5,076 bases of DNA from Candidatus Thorarchaeota archaeon (lineage in GTDB: Archaea; Asgardarchaeota; Thorarchaeia; Thorarchaeales; Thorarchaeaceae), in assembly GCA_016840245.1 (NCBI GenBank), contig JAEOST010000031.1, positions 1-5,076 of the forward strand, written 5' to 3'. A program made the translations under genes and the position numbers. This document shows, one piece after another, positions 4,702 to 5,076 of this stretch. The notes beneath the pieces are model-generated. The model was given only the letters and a program-made list of their open reading frames with translations. It did not search any database and was not told where the DNA came from. Positions within the stretch are counted from its first letter, which is position 1. Each line of letters starts with the position of its first letter.

Positions 4702-5076
4702 TCGGGGTCAACCTCCGCCTCTCGGTAGCGGGTCATCCTGTCAGATGCCCCGGTTAGCTCGAATAGTGCTTGAATCGCTTCAGGATCCACCTTTGGAAGC
4801 TCGGGTAATCCCAGTTCTTTCCGTTTCTTATCAGTACTCGATGACGCATGTGTAATTTTCCCTGTGAATCGAATAACATCCATCATCTCAACTATCCCTG
4901 GAGGTACCTTGCCATCGTGTGATGAGAGATTTTTTATTTTCATCAGAATCTCACTAAGCGCTACTCCCATTGGACATCTTTGTTCACACATCAGGCAGTA
5001 CGTACAGTTCCACTCTCTTCCTGTTACCTCTACTGATCCTGTACGGATTATTTCATCAACTGCGAGACGTGGATTG
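4698..5076 (-). CDS. hdrC: CoB-CoM heterodisulfide reductase subunit C (HdrC), C-terminal part (5' end outside window)
   Basis: HdrC is the small ferredoxin-like subunit that carries electrons from HdrA to HdrB through two [4Fe-4S] clusters. The frame stays open from the TGA at 4698-4700 to the right edge, giving 125 residues of the usual 180 or so. The methionine encoded at 4989-4991 is internal: the codons before it encode WNCTYCLMCEQRCPMGV, a C-x2-C-x2-C-x3-CP cluster motif with two cysteines upstream of that methionine. In complete HdrC proteins this W-x-CxxC form is the second cluster, so the first should lie just outside the window. Further family features are NPRLAVDEIIRTG before the motif, the helical ALSEILMKIKN after it, and the C-terminal ALFELTGASDRM. 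It overlaps hdrB by four bases. Identification is strong from the motif and its partner; completeness cannot be judged. Confidence 0.92.
   Translation of the reverse strand, partial: NPRLAVDEIIRTGSVEVTGREWNCTYCLMCEQRCPMGVALSEILMKIKNLSSHDGKVPPGIVEMMDVIRFTGKITHASSSTDKKRKELGLPELPKVDPEAIQALFELTGASDRMTRYREAEVDPE
4710..4716 (-). promoter_or_regulatory. Ribosome binding site of hdrB inside the hdrC coding end
   Basis: GGAGGTT on the minus strand lies eight bases before the hdrB ATG (4699-4701) and within the last codons of hdrC. With the 4-base ATGA overlap it points to coupled translation and equal production of HdrC and HdrB. Confidence 0.75.

Noticed and set aside
4586..4855. Plus-strand open frame of 89 codons over the hdrB/hdrC junction
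   Set aside because: It is antisense to both HdrB and HdrC coding sequence and has no family resemblance.
4989..4991. ATG as the start of the HdrC-like gene
   Set aside because: Starting here would remove two of four cluster-binding cysteines; the frame and the W-x-CxxC motif continue upstream to the window edge.
1..5076. tRNA or rRNA genes, CRISPR arrays, insertion sequences, attachment sites
   Set aside because: Coding sequence fills nearly the whole window; the gaps hold only short inverted or direct repeats and none resembles these elements.

Overview
The window looks like a piece of an anaerobic archaeal (less likely bacterial) chromosome that encodes heterodisulfide-reductase electron-transfer machinery and metal-cofactor maturation. 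The evidence is a cytosolic HdrC/HdrB/HdrA set with methanogen-like cysteine patterns, the C-terminus of the [NiFe]-hydrogenase maturation factor HypD, and a MobA-type molybdopterin guanylyltransferase. The genes are tightly packed and the base composition is moderately AT-rich. Strong Shine-Dalgarno sequences precede hdrA and hdrB. I cannot assign a lineage. Non-methanogenic archaea with soluble Hdr (including Asgard and Bathyarchaeia-type genomes) fit at least as well as methanogens, but that is inference.

Layout, left to right: (1) 2-385, plus strand, the last 127 residues of HypD, cut by the left edge. (2) 382-1011, minus strand, a MobA-like nucleotidyltransferase with a likely TTG start; it converges on hypD and the two stop codons share one CTAG. 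(3) 1012-1054, a 43-bp gap packed with CCAAT/ATTGG inverted repeats. (4) 1055-3019, minus strand, a complete 654-aa HdrA. (5) 3020-3150, a 131-bp divergent control region with a near-perfect tandem decamer. (6) 3151-3780, plus strand, a multi-pass membrane methyltransferase of the isoprenylcysteine/phospholipid methyltransferase superfamily. (7) 3781-3789, a short convergent gap with a hairpin that can act as terminator. (8) 3790-4701, minus strand, a complete HdrB, overlapping by ATGA with (9) 4698-5076, the C-terminal part of HdrC, cut by the right edge.

How they work together: in characterised systems HdrA bifurcates electrons at FAD, HdrC relays them through two [4Fe-4S] clusters, and HdrB reduces a heterodisulfide at two noncubane [4Fe-4S] clusters. 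The electron source is often an [NiFe] hydrogenase (MvhAGD) or a Mo/W formate dehydrogenase. HypD (NiFe cofactor) and MobA (Mo/W cofactor) are the maturation factors for those two donor types, so the neighbourhood is functionally coherent, although no donor enzyme is in view. No gene-free stretch exceeds about 131 bp. I see no RNA gene, CRISPR array, insertion sequence or other mobile element. I see no clearly unprecedented system; the points most worth a second look are the interrupted hdr locus, the CCAAT/ATTGG leader of mobA, and the methyltransferase inside the hdr locus.
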